Origin: Paratinospora sagittata
Taxonomy: Eukaryota; Streptophyta; Magnoliopsida; Ranunculales; Menispermaceae
Direction: 5' to 3'
NCBI GenBank assembly: GCA_035771175.1
Contig: CM069607.1
Span: 13,772,001-13,836,000 of the forward strand
DNA: 64,000 bases
The first letter of the stretch is position 1. The number at the start of each line of letters is the position of its first letter. Below are positions 35,001 through 46,856 of this stretch, in pieces. The position numbers were made by a program, and so were the translations under genes. The notes under the pieces were generated by a model that saw only the letters and a program-made list of their open reading frames with translations, was not told where the DNA came from and searched no databases.

Positions 35001-38000
35001 AATCTTTAACTTTCTCAAAAGAATTAAACTTCATTCTAACCTTAGGTGTGATACAATCAAGTTCCTCTTTTTCTTCTTGCACTGCATTTTTATTTGCCTC
35101 ACCAATGTTTCCTTCCTCGTCTAGTTCATCCACATCCTCCTATATTTCATTCATCTACTCCCAATCATCTGATAATGCATTTCCCATTTCCTATGATTAA
35201 TGACATACACACATTACGTAAGTAAAACATCTAATTAAAATAAATAAGAATTATTATAATTGTAAATATTGGCTGGTCATCAAACTTTATGTCACGAAAA
35301 TTATGAAATTGCCTAAAATATTAATATTTAGATTCATATAATCCCATTCAACTGATACTATTTTCTTCATTTCCTATGATTAACATATAGTTCATTGAAC
35401 AAGTAATGGCATACTGAGATTACATATGTAAGAAAAAATCTAGTTAAAAATAAACAAGAATTATAAGAAGCTATACTAGAATTATTATAAACTTAAATAT
35501 TGGTTTTATATCAAACTTTATATCATCAAACTACCTAATGTGAGAGAAAATTTACCACTTGATCGTTGTTACTCTGTTGTCTATCTTGGATTACCACTGC
35601 CTTGTGCTGTAACAGTGGAGGCGTTTTTGTATAGAGAAAGTGAAAATCACCACTTCCTTGCGTTGTAACGGTGGAGGCCTTACTATTAGAAAAATGAAAA
35701 TGTTGTTTTGGCCTCTATTGGCAAGAGTAAAAAAGTAGTTGGCATTTAATTGGGGATTTAAATGTGAGAGAAATCCCCAACATTTAATTGTGATTTAATG
35801 ATTTGGTAGCATACAATGTTGTTAGGTACATGTCTTGTCATCTTTTAGCCACTTGACTTTCTCTTTCAATAAGAGAAACTTGACATTAACTACTAAACAT
35901 CCACCTATGCATCCATGTTAGTGGAGTACGAAAGACAGTGTTGATGGGAAGTTTGTGTAGCATTTCTCTTGGAGGATATATGGTGGGGAGAAATCATCTT
36001 TAAGGAAGCATTCCCTAATTTATACTCCATTTCTTCTGCTCATAACAAGCTAATTTCTTTTTTTCTTTGCTCTTCTAACAGCCATAGTGATATACATCAT
36101 GGGATTTCCACTTACGATGAAACCTTAATGATGATGTAATTGATCCACTTGTGGACCTGTTAAGTAGGATTGAAAATGTTAGATTGAGAGATGACATTCA
36201 AAACATGAGGGTTGGGACATGTGATAGATCAAGTTCTTTCACATGTAAATCTTTCGTTCATACTTTACGTGACCAATCTCAACTCCCTAGCTTCCCTTAT
36301 TTTAATTTTCTTTGGAAGACCACAATTCTGACTAAAGTTAAGGTTTTTGGCTGGTTGCTTGTTCACAACAGACTTAATGTTTATGATATTCTCCAAAGGA
36401 GGTTGCCATTTATGATTTTATCACCAAGCTTGTGTGTACTATGTAAGAAAGGAGGAGCCAAGCTGGTGTGAACCTTCATGATGTAACTTTGGAATAAAGA
36501 TTTGAAAGAGGTTGGCTGGAATTGGACCATTCCAAGGTGTGTTGACGTCCTGCAGATAGATTTTACTAATGAACTTAGCTTCATTCAGAGAAAGGTTTGG
36601 TGGTATGTGATTATGGCCATCTTTTGGTGCATTTGGTCGGAGAGAAAATCAAAGTATTTTTTTTTTTTATGATCATGAGAATGGTGGCTTCAGTATAGTA
36701 TCAAGTTAGATATTTAGCATCCTCTTGGCTAACCTTGGAAAAAGAGTTCCATCATTTCTACATTTCAAATTTAGTTAAGAGGGTGGAACATTTTGTTCTA
36801 AGTGGGATTTCTCATGCGTGTAGTTTGTTCCTTTGATGATTACTTGTTTTCTTTTCTTTGTATTCTGTTTGTTTTTTTTATGATCATCTTATCAAAACAA
36901 AAAAATCAATTGGGTGTGCTTTTATTTTGATTGATCCGTTTAGCTCAATTTGATTAAGAGATCTGCTGATCTACCAAAATTTGCTTACATCACCAATAAA
37001 TGGGGTTGTGATGGGGACGAAGAAGAGAGAAAGAGAGAGACAAGAGATAATCAAAAGTGTGTATTCATTCAATGATTTTCAATTACAATTTATTCACGTA
37101 CTTATAGTGAAAAATCAATTAAAGTAAGGACACTTTGATTGATTGCCATTAATTGGGCCTAAATAACTACAGAATTAATTAAGGAAAGTAAATAAATTAA
37201 TCTTATTCATTAAGCAATTAAAGAAAATAATTAAAGAAGGAAACAAATTAAAGTCTTAATTATTTTCATAATGATGGTGCTTGTACAATGGCTAATGCAC
37301 GTTGAATCAGGTTGATGTCCTTGGAGTTGGGTATTCGAGGTTGATCGAACATTCCTCTCTTGTATAAACTCTTTCAAGTGTTTTTTTGTGTGAGATCGAG
37401 TGTGTTCTTCTCAGTTTAGTGGGAAACATTTTCCTTTAGAGGTAAGTATTATATGAGTTGTGAGTGGGTCTCTTTAGACAATTAAGTGGCTAATATACCA
37501 CTAAAGGTTGCAAGCCTTGCAAGGTGTATTAGCGGAAATATGTTTAGATATTTCCTATAAAATAAAAAAATTTAGAAGAAAAAAAAGGAAGTGAAAGTAG
37601 CATCCAGGAGATATACATCAATTTTTGTTACATATATGAGAAAAATACTCCTTCAAGAACCATGATCATTTTTGTTATATTAAAAGGATCTCCAATGCTT
37701 CCTTTCGATCCAGAGAAATTTTCATCTTTGTATTATCATATCCATTACATTCTATAATCACAAAATCTTTTTTCCTAACTTTTCATAATTACGGAATAAG
37801 GGGACATATAAGGCCAAAATGCAGAAAGTTGAGAGAGGATTTATCCAGTAGTCATCCAATTAAATTAGCTATTAGCATGGACTCACTTGAAGATTTTGGA
37901 AAAATCTACCTATATGGGCAGTGAATAGTTATACACAGGCATTTACAAAAAAATTGAAAGATTTTGTTGACTTTCCAAAAGTGAATCAATCATGTCTTAT

Positions 38001-41000
38001 ATTCCACAATCACGAAATGGTTTTATTCCAATATGTCGTAATTTTTTAATAAAGAGATGTTTATGACCAAAATGCCAAGAGTTGAGGGAGTATTCAATGA
38101 AATGATTTTCTAATCAGTTCTTACGGAAATTTTGCATGGACTTCAAGAATTTTGAGGAGATTCTACTTTCTAGGCATTAAAATTAGAAGTTTTGGACCTT
38201 CCTAAATTGAAAGACTATTTCATATTAATTGGACCCAAACTGGGACTTGATTGTTTACATTTACAATACCAATGTTTTTTTTAAAAGAAACTAAGAAGTA
38301 TTATATATATATATAGAGGGAAAGAAACAAAGTGTACAAGACCAAGAAAAATAAAACTCTAGCTCACCCCCTACTCAGATACAAAATTGCCCCAGCCCCT
38401 GAGCCAATCACCAAACTCATAACCTTTAGATAAATTGCTATTCGCAATCCAAAAAGAGGCTAGAAGATGAGAGGACTCCCAAACGTTAGCAGCCGAAGAA
38501 AACTCATCGTGAAAAACTCGTCTGTTACTCTCCTTCCACAAGGACCATAACATTGCCATACATACTACTTTCCAATTGTCACTCCATGAGGAATCAACAC
38601 TGTTCAGAAAGGGGAAGATGTTTATACCATCCTCATCAATCACATCATTACTCATAACAGGAAAATGGAACTGCCACCTACTCCAAACCTCACTAGCGAA
38701 GGGGCAACGCCAACATATGTGAATCACAGACTCGACCTCCTGTCTACACAAGTAACACCAATATAGGGACAAGCACGTATAGGGGAACCTCTTTTGCAAT
38801 CGGTCCCTAGTATTCATCCTCCCATGAGAAGCTTCTCATCCCAAAAATTAATCTTTGATGGCATTTTAGCTTTCTAGATATGGTTATGAATAGGGAAAGG
38901 AAGGATAGAAGGCTCAGTGAGAATGGATGAATGGAATGATTTGGTTGTGAACAACCCAGAGGAATCCTAGGGCCAAGAGATTCTATCACTAACCCCAGAC
39001 AAATGGCATCCATCTAACAATCCTACTAAAGACAACATCACCCTCCTCCCTAGGGGAGATGTTCCTTCCCAGATGTAAGTCCCAGGACAATATGGGATCC
39101 CTTATATTTCTGACAAAATCCATAACAGGTCTATTGGAATGTAGAGTGACGATAAAGGTTAGGAAAAAGTGTTTGGAAGGACTTGCTCCCGCACCATGAG
39201 TCCTCCCAGAATCGGATCAAATCCCTCATTCCCAGTTTAAGCCTAACCAAAGGAGAGAAAACAAGATATACAGAGGAAATGAATTTCCATGGACTTGTAA
39301 AAGTGGCTCGATTAGCTATCCCAACATCCCTTTGGTTATCCCGGAGTCCATGCCTGCTAATGACAACCTTCCCCCATAAGTGGTCCCTCTCCCGAGGAAA
39401 TCGCCATAACCATTTCCCAACCAGTGCCTTGTTTCGAAGTACTATGTTTCCAATACCCAGTTCACCTTGCTCGAGCTTCCTTTGAACAATGCTCCATGCC
39501 ACACAATGAGAACCATATGCTTTATCATCGTTCTCCCATAGAAAGTCCCTCATCAACTTCTCTATGCGACCCGCCACCTTCATTGGAATTCAAAAAACTG
39601 ACAAATAGTGGGTTGGCAAAGCACGCAGAACGGACTTTATCAGAGTAAGCCTTCCTCCTTTAGATAGAAAGCTCCTTTTCCATCCATCTAGTCTTTTAGT
39701 TACCTTAGAGATAACCGGGTCCCAGAAATCCATCTTAGAAGGATTCCCGCCCAGTGGCATTCCCAAATATTTCATCGGCCATGCACAGGTGGAACATCCA
39801 ATTAGGTTGGCCATCTCCCCCAACCAACTTTGATAAACATTTATACCTGCCATTTGACTACTGGCCATGTTGATAACCATGCTTGACAGCCAACAAAAAC
39901 TCTCAACAACCATAGATGCATTACTGAAGCAACTATCACCACCAATGTTATGGTCAATAATTCATCACCATTACAATTGAGAAACAAAATCACATTTTTC
40001 ATGTAATTATTCTTGATTTTCTTCTTCATTCTATTATGCATGATCTTCTTTTTTACATATTTTCATATTTTGTGGATTTTCAAATTTAAATTTCTAAATT
40101 GACTTTCCATTGATCCAATGCTTCAAAATCTTAATATTACATGATGATATATACAGGTATAATAAGCCAATGCATCCAGGAGTCTTCCCTCTAGTATCTT
40201 TTGTCATCCAGCAAGTAGAGGCAGGATCATCATACCTCTTGAAAGATTACCTCCCACTTTTGAAGGAAGATATGAGCATTCCTCCAACTCAAAAGCAAAT
40301 CGCAAGGGAATCATTAAGTACTTCTGTAAATACCGCTACTTCTGAGGCTCTAACGACAAGTAAGAAACTGGACACTGCTGAACTTGACAAACTGAAAAGT
40401 GTTCTTCAACTTCCGGAATGGGTGACAGATCCTCACACTCATCAGAAAGATACTTCAATAACACCAACATCCCGTGTCACTCATATATATTCTGAAGAAT
40501 TTACTGGACCAGAAGACTCTTCCAATAGTGCAAAGATAGTACTAGCAGAGCCCGGGAATGCATCTCAACAATCAGAGATAGATTCACACCCTGTTTTGGC
40601 TTCTTGCAGTGACCAAAAAATGGCATCAAAGTCTGTATCCTTCTCAAGAGATGGATCGGTTAGTGAAGAAAAAAAACCTGCTAAGGCTTTGGGAGTTGCT
40701 TGTTCAAGTGAAGACTCTTCAATTGAAAATGAAAATGACCTAAAAAATGAGGTCTTTAAATTGCCTTTGATGAGAAATGCAAGCAGTAAATCAAAAGACA
40801 TCTCAGCTGGAAGATACGATGAAGTGGCTTTAAAGCCTCTAACCAGCTTTCTACATGGATTAGTAACTGAAGAAAAATCTACTGGTGTCTTGGGGATGGT
40901 TGATTCTAGCAGTAAAAGTAGCTCAATTGGAAATGAAGAGCACCCACCAAACATGACATTATCAAGAGGAAGCTCTGAACAAAGGGAAATGTCATCGTTA

Positions 41001-41994
41001 TCATCTGGTAGTGTCAAAAAGGTATTTGGCTTAGCTGATCTGTTCATGAAGGCGAAAATGGATACTGAAGAAGCTCAGATAGATACCTTTACACATGAGA
41101 TCTCTTCAGGTTCTTCTAAGGGTATATCAACAGATGATCCCATGAAGAAACAATATATCGGGAGTTTGCTTGACACAATAAAAAATCTCCCTACAGATGA
41201 ATCAAGGACCAGGTCTAATAACAACGAGCTCGATAACGGAGGACTTCAGATGGATAGATGTGAAGCAGCAGTTACACAGGTAAATCATTAAAACTTTTCA
41301 ATTTAAATGAACATAAAATTCTACCCATGACTTGCTTTACACAAGACAAGCTTAAGAAATTTGTTTTTCAGGAAGCAAATGGTTACAGTGATAGTAAGAT
41401 AACTGAACAACTGTTTGAAGCAAGTGAAGAAAACTCATCAATGACGATGACCTATGAGACATTTTGTTCGCAGATCTTGGGAGAGAGAGTAAATGGAAGT
41501 GGTTCCTGTGATGCATCTCTAAACCACACGAACTCTAAACCTAAACCAGATCAAGAAATTTCATGTCCACGTGATAAATCTCTACCTAAGAGAGATCCCA
41601 ACCTGTTCCTCCTTACTGAGAAGGGTAGAACTGAAACAGACGTCTTCTTAAAGTTCTTGAAGAGATCCTCGACTATGAGAGAAATCAGAGCTGCTTTGGC
41701 AGATTGTGGACCAATTGATGATATCCGTTTCATCTATTCAAGTAATTACAGCATGTTCAAAGATGCTTATGTCAGATTTAAGGTTGGTAATTGCTTGTAT
41801 TGCTTATTATGGCAGTAAAGAATAGCCGCATCATTCTAAATTAAGTTTCAGCTAAATTTTCTGTTGCATTTTTTAATGCTTTGGTGCAGACAAAGGAAGG
41901 ACTTGACAGGGCTCTGTCTAAAACTGATATAGTTGTTGGTGGTTTAGATGTTGTCTTGGAGGCAGGTTCTCCATTGAACAGGTCAAGAAAGTGA
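32050..41994 (+). CDS. RRM-domain protein, probably mitochondrial (5 exons)
   Basis: Exons inferred from GT/AG sites that keep the frame: 32,050-32,113, 32,197-32,347, 40,157-41,279, 41,372-41,782, 41,890-41,994; the sum is 1,854 nt, 617 residues. The N-terminus (MQFALSRLFPSGSRRNN, then LLRSITIRSSTTF) is Arg/Ser-rich and lacks acidic residues, like a mitochondrial presequence. Next comes a short block YNKPMHPGVFPLVSFVIQQV, then a long Ser/Glu-rich, probably disordered stretch. The last 100 residues form one RRM: TDVFLKFLKRSSTMREIRAA (RNP2-like), KDAYVRFK (degenerate RNP1) and IVVGGLDVVLEAG, with the RRM split by intron 4. This suggests RNA binding; the target is unknown and I do not recognise the family. 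Intron 2 is 7.8 kb and full of transposon relics. Additional small exons in it cannot be excluded. Confidence 0.7.
33282..33626. mobile_element. hAT-like MITE in intron 2 of the RRM gene
   Basis: Inverted ends CTATGTTACCCGAACTC and GAGTCTAGGTAACATAG (345 bp in all). The flanks TTTATTTT (33,274-33,281) and ATTATTTT (33,627-33,634) match in 7 of 8 bases, as expected for a slightly decayed hAT duplication. Inside, GTGTCCGACAC occurs twice and ATCCGACAC once, words that I associate with a widespread plant MITE family. Confidence 0.6.
34265..35150 (-). pseudogene. FAR1-related / MULE transposase relic
   Basis: Minus-strand pieces in three frames follow the order of FAR1-related proteins: the FAR1 DNA-binding region (VRMKFNSFEKVKDFYNKHAK at about 35,040-35,000), the LELNDEVGFQIHKSYLSLV to KDVRNHVKKYRRLRLGEGDA block (34,711-34,511), and the start of the MULE transposase core (NFWADAQSRISYPYFSNVIS, then FASFVRVNHHGQSVLLGCG). 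Stops and frameshifts lie between 34,711 and 34,850 and at 34,470-34,510. The catalytic core beyond the first strands is missing. The family includes both Mutator-type transposases and the domesticated FAR1/FHY3 factors; this copy is dead. It is antisense to the RRM gene. Confidence 0.75.
35560..35700 (+). repeat. Short tandem duplication
   Basis: Two copies of a ~72-bp unit with ACCACTGCCTTGTGCTGTAA / ACCACTTCCTTGCGTTGTAA followed by GTGGAGGC. Nothing else is seen around it; function is not apparent. Confidence 0.5.
35890..36870 (+). pseudogene. LINE C-terminal region (zf-RVT) in intron 2
   Basis: The frame at 36,151-36,471 encodes the region C-terminal to the reverse transcriptase of plant LINEs: KSFVHTLRDQSQLPSFPYFN, then LTKVKVFGWLLVHNRLNVYD and LCVLCKKGG, where the CxxC begins the zf-RVT finger. 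Before and after it, in other frames, there is related sequence (for example VWWYVIMAIFWCIWSERKSK near 36,600). Several stops and shifts show it is dead. It lies in the sense direction of the RRM gene. Confidence 0.7.
36871..38269. other. Intron sequence without recognised features
   Basis: Moderately AT-rich single-copy-looking DNA. A block near 37,040-37,260 with sequence such as TTACAATTTATTCACG may be a worn LTR, but I found no ends. No coding similarity. Confidence 0.4.
38270..39915 (-). pseudogene. L1-type LINE, end of reverse transcriptase and zf-RVT
   Basis: Minus-strand frames run in order from 39,913: PMKYLGMPLGGNPSKMDFWD and GGRLTLIKSVLRALPTHYLS (end of LINE reverse transcriptase), then KLMRDFLWENDD and GELGIGNIVLRNKALVGKWL (39,583-39,131), then after a break the zf-RVT finger LYWCYLCRQEVESVIHICWR (38,817-38,371), with C-x2-C and H-x3-C spacing visible. 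Stop codons at about 39,590 and 38,810-39,130 inactivate it. The endonuclease and the catalytic part of the reverse transcriptase are missing, the usual 5' truncation. The 3' end is near 38,275. It ends only about 240 bp before exon 3 of the RRM gene. Confidence 0.8.
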
Positions 41995-42089
41995 AATGTA
42001 GATATACAACTTGCAGAATTGCCAAGCATGGTTAGTTACCTTAATAGGTAATCGTTTTAAATTGCACTTGAAATTTTTGGAATTCAATT

Positions 42090-42770
42090 TTGTTATTCTG
42101 GTTAGATGTATATTTTTTGCCAAGTGAATCCAGCCTTGCTAACCTTTTCCCTATCCTTTTTCGCCTATCCAGTCCCCAAATCGGTATTGCTATGTTCTTC
42201 TCCTTGCTCCCTCCAAACATCCTCAGTCCCTTCTTGGAACTTCCAATTTCCTAGGGCTCTCATGTCTAGGGAAGAGGAAGAGACGGCCCTTTCCTTGCTT
42301 GATTAGAACACATGAGAATTCCCCTCAATTCTCCTAATCATTTTGTTTGGTCCCTTCACTCTTCCAGGAACTTCTGATTTAAGTTTTTTTCGACTCCTTG
42401 ATTAACAATCCCTCTTTGCATGACTTCCCTTTAGCCTCTTTCATTTGAAAAGCTCGAATGCCGTCTGAAGTTAAAGTTTTTGGATGGCTTGTGGCATACA
42501 AAAAGATTTGGACTCTTCTTGTTCTGCAGATGTGTTTTCCAAGTTGCTTCCTCTTTGTCAGCTGTTGTCTTCTTTACTTACGTGACGGAGAGTCAGTTAA
42601 TCACTTACTTTTCAGCTGCTAGGAAGTGGTGGGAGGAGTTAACAAGAATCACAAGATCCACCTTGCAACAACCTAAACAAAAAAGAAGAAAGAAAAGAAA
42701 AGAACAATATCCCTTTTTCTTTTCTTTTTTTTTCGGAAAGGGATATCTATATTTATATAATTTCAAAGCT
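42090..42770 (+). pseudogene. Small LINE zf-RVT fragment downstream of the RRM gene
   Basis: In broken frames the sequence near 42,440-42,560 encodes LKLKFLDGL/VKVFGWLVAYKKI-like peptides, as in the W-K-x-x-x-P-x-K-V-K-x-F-x-W block before the zf-RVT finger of LINEs. Open frames at 42,106-42,306 and 42,480-42,773 are by-products. An A-rich, possibly tail-like stretch lies at 42,670-42,705. Confidence 0.45.
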
Positions 42771-43535
42771 TGAACAATTTAAGATGTGTTTTTTTTTTTA
42801 CCGTATTTTCATATGATGTTAACTATAGGTATTACTAGATTTGAGCTTTTAAATGAATGATTAGATTGGGTATTAATTGGTTTTTTAGTTTGAAACAAAG
42901 GTCACAAGTTTGGATTATATTTAACATCTTTTTGTTTTTCTTTCATGTTATGTTTGTTTTACATCATTAATCATCATTTAAGATAATTTGAGAAATAATT
43001 ATTGGTCAAAACGATCGTGTGAGAATATTATTATTGAAGTAATGACAACGAATCTCAGAAGAACAAAATTTTAATTGTATAATTTCAATAAATGTATAGG
43101 AAATTAATAGTGAAATTTTATTAGTTAATAAATTAAAAAAAAAGAAAAAGAAAATCTTAATGAAGAGATGTCATTTCTTCAGAAAATCTTAATCAAGAGT
43201 TAAGCCCTCATTGCTTTCTGTATGCCTACTACGGCAGTTTTTTGTGCTCTGCTAAATAGGAAAGGCTTTGCAATACATTCTGAAAACTACAAATAAAAAT
43301 TTATAACTTTTCCAACTAATACAAAACCAGGAGCTGATCCACCATATCTCCCAATTCGTTAAACACAGGAAGAAGAATACTTAGCAACCCCCCAATTATC
43401 AAGAAATTCTAGAAGATAGAAAGTTTCAGAAACTTAAACATCTGACAGAAAAATATCCCAACCATTTAAACACACCACCCTTTAAGCTCTCTAATAAAGT
43501 AGAACAAAATTGAGATTCCTACAAGAAACCAGATC
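42771..43535. other. Intergenic space before the 3' end of RPL14
   Basis: AT-rich DNA without recognised genes. The part from about 43,340 to 43,535 is expected to be the 3' untranslated region of RPL14 on the minus strand. Confidence 0.5.
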
Positions 43536-46500
43536 TCAAGATGCAGCCTGCTTCTTCAGCTTTGCAAGTTCTTGATTTACTGCTCCAGCCCTCTGCAGAA
43601 ACCCAGGATAAACCATTAACCATAATTTAAATATTATATCCAACAAACAAGACAACCAACCAAATTATTGCAATACCCAACCACACTTGAAAGTGTTAGA
43701 CTGATTTCAATCAAAGAGAAGAACAAAATCATAACTTAAATAGTCAGCTTTTCTTCATAGATAGTGATGTCAATTAATGTAAATTTGTAATTTATGACAT
43801 CACAGAATAAGGGTTTTATTTTTTCTATTTCTAGGTAAGTGATGGGGTTTGAACCCACATGAAGTCAAGAAATTCAAACCTACCACGAATTCAATCAAGT
43901 AAAAACAACTTTTACAATAGTAATTGCAGGTTCAGTACGTTTAAAAAAAAAACCTTAAGATTATACTAAAGCAACAAAATTAAACATTGCTTAACCAACC
44001 TTGATCTTTGCCAACATGACTTTGAACCTATCGAAGTCATTTAGAGATGCCCTTCTCTTCTGAACTATCAGCTTCCTGCCCCAGGAGCTATTCTCCCATT
44101 TGTTTTTGACATCTAACAAAACAGAAAAATAAACATAATAGTTACAGTTAAAAGATGGAATCATGCTAGCAATGGGAATGATAAATTTCCTGAACTGATA
44201 TGCCAAGAAGAATAATATTTTCTCACCTGCAGCCTCCATAGCCTCTATGAGAGTCTTCTTTTTGGGGATCCTTTTGATGTCAACCTTTATGTCTGTCAAT
44301 GATAGTCTCTTGAAATTCATTTGGCATCTCACCATGCCAGGGGCATCAACAAGAGCCTACAAAGAATGTTATATAAAGATAACACTAAGAACGGGCACTC
44401 TCTCTGTTTTGACAAATGGAAAGGAACACTGCACTACCAACTATAAATTTAAAACACGTCTTTTCTGGACAATTAACCACTAATTTAACTATGTATACAA
44501 TTCATAAAGGGAAAATTTTGAACAGAAACAAAACACTACTAGGTCCAGTGTACCGACAGAGATGAAAAAGAAAGAAAATCCATGAAACAGGGCTGACACA
44601 ATAATAAATACAAGAGTTTAGTAACATTCATTATAAACAAAATACCTCAGAGAAATTGAAAAACACTTGCACAGATATTTACACCAAAAAGTAGTGATTA
44701 GAAAATCAAGACCTATGCTGAACCAGAAAAATTACCCAAGCCCCTAGACTTGAGCCATCCAAGCTTAAAAAGTAATGCAGGGGCTCCTCTCTTTTCATCA
44801 TTTCGAGCCCATTTGTTAATCCAGAGTTCTGTCCGAAGTTCAATTCCAGTCTTGGAATGGTTTGCTGCTTAGAGGATCAATACTTGTGATATCTTGCCAA
44901 GGAGACCATGCCTATCACTAAGATCTCATTGGTGTTCTCTTCATAGGAAAGAAGAAGTGTCTACTAGCCATATCCATATGCAGTTTCTGTTTTCTCTTGC
45001 ATTAGTGCTACCAAATTGAATTAATAAATCCTTTTCCCAATTAAATGCGGTTGGCTACATGAATCTACTTCCTCCGCTCCATTTTATTAAGGGGTAAGTC
45101 AGCATGTTCTAACCTTTCACATAGTCAGATTAAGTAAATTCATGAATCATGACATATTTAATTTGACAAAGTTTTACACAAGCTATCAGCTACCTAACAC
45201 AAAATTCTTCTTTATTCAAGCTTAGGAATTGGTTGAGCATAAAAGTATACAAATAAACTCAGACTCAGCATGTTTGCCCATCCATCCACTCGGAAGTAGG
45301 TGAAGCAAGAGGTTTCTTCCCAGCAGCTATGATGTCAAAAGTAGGATTTTATAAAGGTATTAAGTAGTTTTATAAGGCAATACCTAGATGATTGGCTTCA
45401 TCTAGCTGGCATAGAGTCCAGACGGCACCTAGGCGATGCCTAGTCATTAAAAAGAAGTTATTTATATATCTCCCTAAGTAAATAATTAATTAATTTTTAG
45501 ACGCAGCTAGATGATTGGCCTCATCTATGCCTCATAAGTTAAATTTTTACAACCTTTCCAAGAGCCCCACTGCTTGCTTTAAATACTGCCTAACCAATTT
45601 ATTTGCAAATTGCCTAGGTGACACCTTACCAAGAATGGTACTGGTGTTATTTTAGCTAATTAACAATTCGAACTGATTATTAATTCAACTAACGATTCTG
45701 ACCTATTTGATCCAATTCACTTGTGATTCATCATTGATTTAATCCAATTAAGATAAATTCCAAGTATAATGATTCAAAAACCTAATTAGATAAATTTGTA
45801 GTGAATCATACAATTCACCAATTCAAACCTGATCCTGATTACAACAAATTGGACAGCCCTTGGTCTTAATTAATGTAGCAGTCCAAAGTTTTGAACCAAG
45901 GAGGACTCCTTGTTATTTTCAAAATTTGTTGCATCAGTGTATCATTATCATTTCTTATCCAAGAAGGAAAAAGAAAGAAAGAAAAAGTAAGCAATAGCAA
46001 GGAAAATGGCACAGCAACGCAGCACAAAAGCAACTGATTTTACATGATTGAAACGTCTAACAAGCAATGCAGATTAAACAAAAATAAAACATGCAAGCAC
46101 ACAATGACCCAATCAATGGACCAGTTAGGAACACCCGATTCGCAACAAAAGGATAAATAATGGGATCTCATAAAAAAACGAGGATTTTGCACAACCAGAG
46201 GCAACCATTAGTCATACAAACAGTGTTCACACATAAATAAAGCAGTCGGTCCACAATGCTTGCTTGAAAAACTTTTCTAGTCAAAATGCTAAGATGAACC
46301 ACAAATTGTATGTCGTACTAGAATCCAGATTGTTTGATTCCAGAGAGATCTGAACATATATGAATTGCAAAAATAAAAATAAATACCCGATTTTGATCCA
46401 CAACGTCGACTATAACGACGAGTTTCCCATAATCTTTACCATAATTGACGAGAGCAACTCTCCCAATCTCCACGTATCTCTTGAAAGGCTGCGAAAATCC

Positions 46501-46620
46501 GAACAATCTTAAAATCCTTAGATTGGAGAAACAAAGAAAACGCCTAGAATCTAATCGCATTAAGTAGAAGAAGAACTGAAATTAAACAACAAAAAAGGTG
46601 AAGTTGCAAATGCTCACCAT
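43536..46620 (-). CDS. RPL14: 60S ribosomal protein L14 (eL14), 5 exons
   Basis: The exons (minus strand) are 46,618-46,620, 46,387-46,488, 44,227-44,356, 44,000-44,112 and 43,536-43,592, all with GT/AG borders; the sum is 405 nt, 134 residues, the usual length of plant eL14. The first exon is only the ATG. Recognisable blocks are [20 protein letters not shown], which forms the KOW/SH3-like N-terminal barrel, [28 protein letters not shown], then [20 protein letters not shown] and [17 protein letters not shown], ending [10 protein letters not shown]. eL14 is a structural protein of the cytosolic large ribosomal subunit. No damage is visible, so it is probably an expressed gene. Intron 2 is 2.03 kb; the others are short. 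Confidence 0.95.
44357..46386 (-). other. RPL14 intron 2
   Basis: A 2,030-bp intron without recognisable transposon ends. Near 45,047-45,065 there is GCGGTTGGCTACATGAATC, a word met in several plant short interspersed repeats, but no SINE promoter boxes or tail could be seen. From 45,380 to 45,560 a TAGATGATTGGC..CATCTA motif occurs twice. Confidence 0.45.
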
Positions 46621-46683
46621 CTTTGCTTTGAGGATTGAAGACGGCTGAGATTCAGCGAAGAGGACAGAAGAAATCCAAGAGTT

Positions 46684-46712
46684 TGGAGAAGAAGAAGAAG
46701 AAGAAGAAGAAG
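46684..46712 (+). repeat. (GAA)n microsatellite in the RPL14 leader
   Basis: About nine GAA units just upstream of the RPL14 start on the minus strand, where they read as CTT. Pyrimidine tracts in this place are common in plant ribosomal protein transcripts, so it may be part of the 5' leader. Confidence 0.7.
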
Positions 46713-46856
46713 GTTGGGGCTGCTTCAGGAATTTATATTAGGGTTTCATTTTGCTGAAATAAAGAAAAGTACCACAAGATCTTATATCTGCCGTTGGATT
46801 TATTAGATTGGAAGAAAGTACCACGCACGCACCAACTCGATGGGGCTCTTTTATCT

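Noticed and set aside
40565..41047. 160-codon minus-strand frame
   Set aside because: Antisense shadow of exon 3 of the RRM gene.
45047..45065. SINE in RPL14 intron 2
   Set aside because: Only one short word resembles plant short repeats; no A/B boxes, tail or target duplication found.
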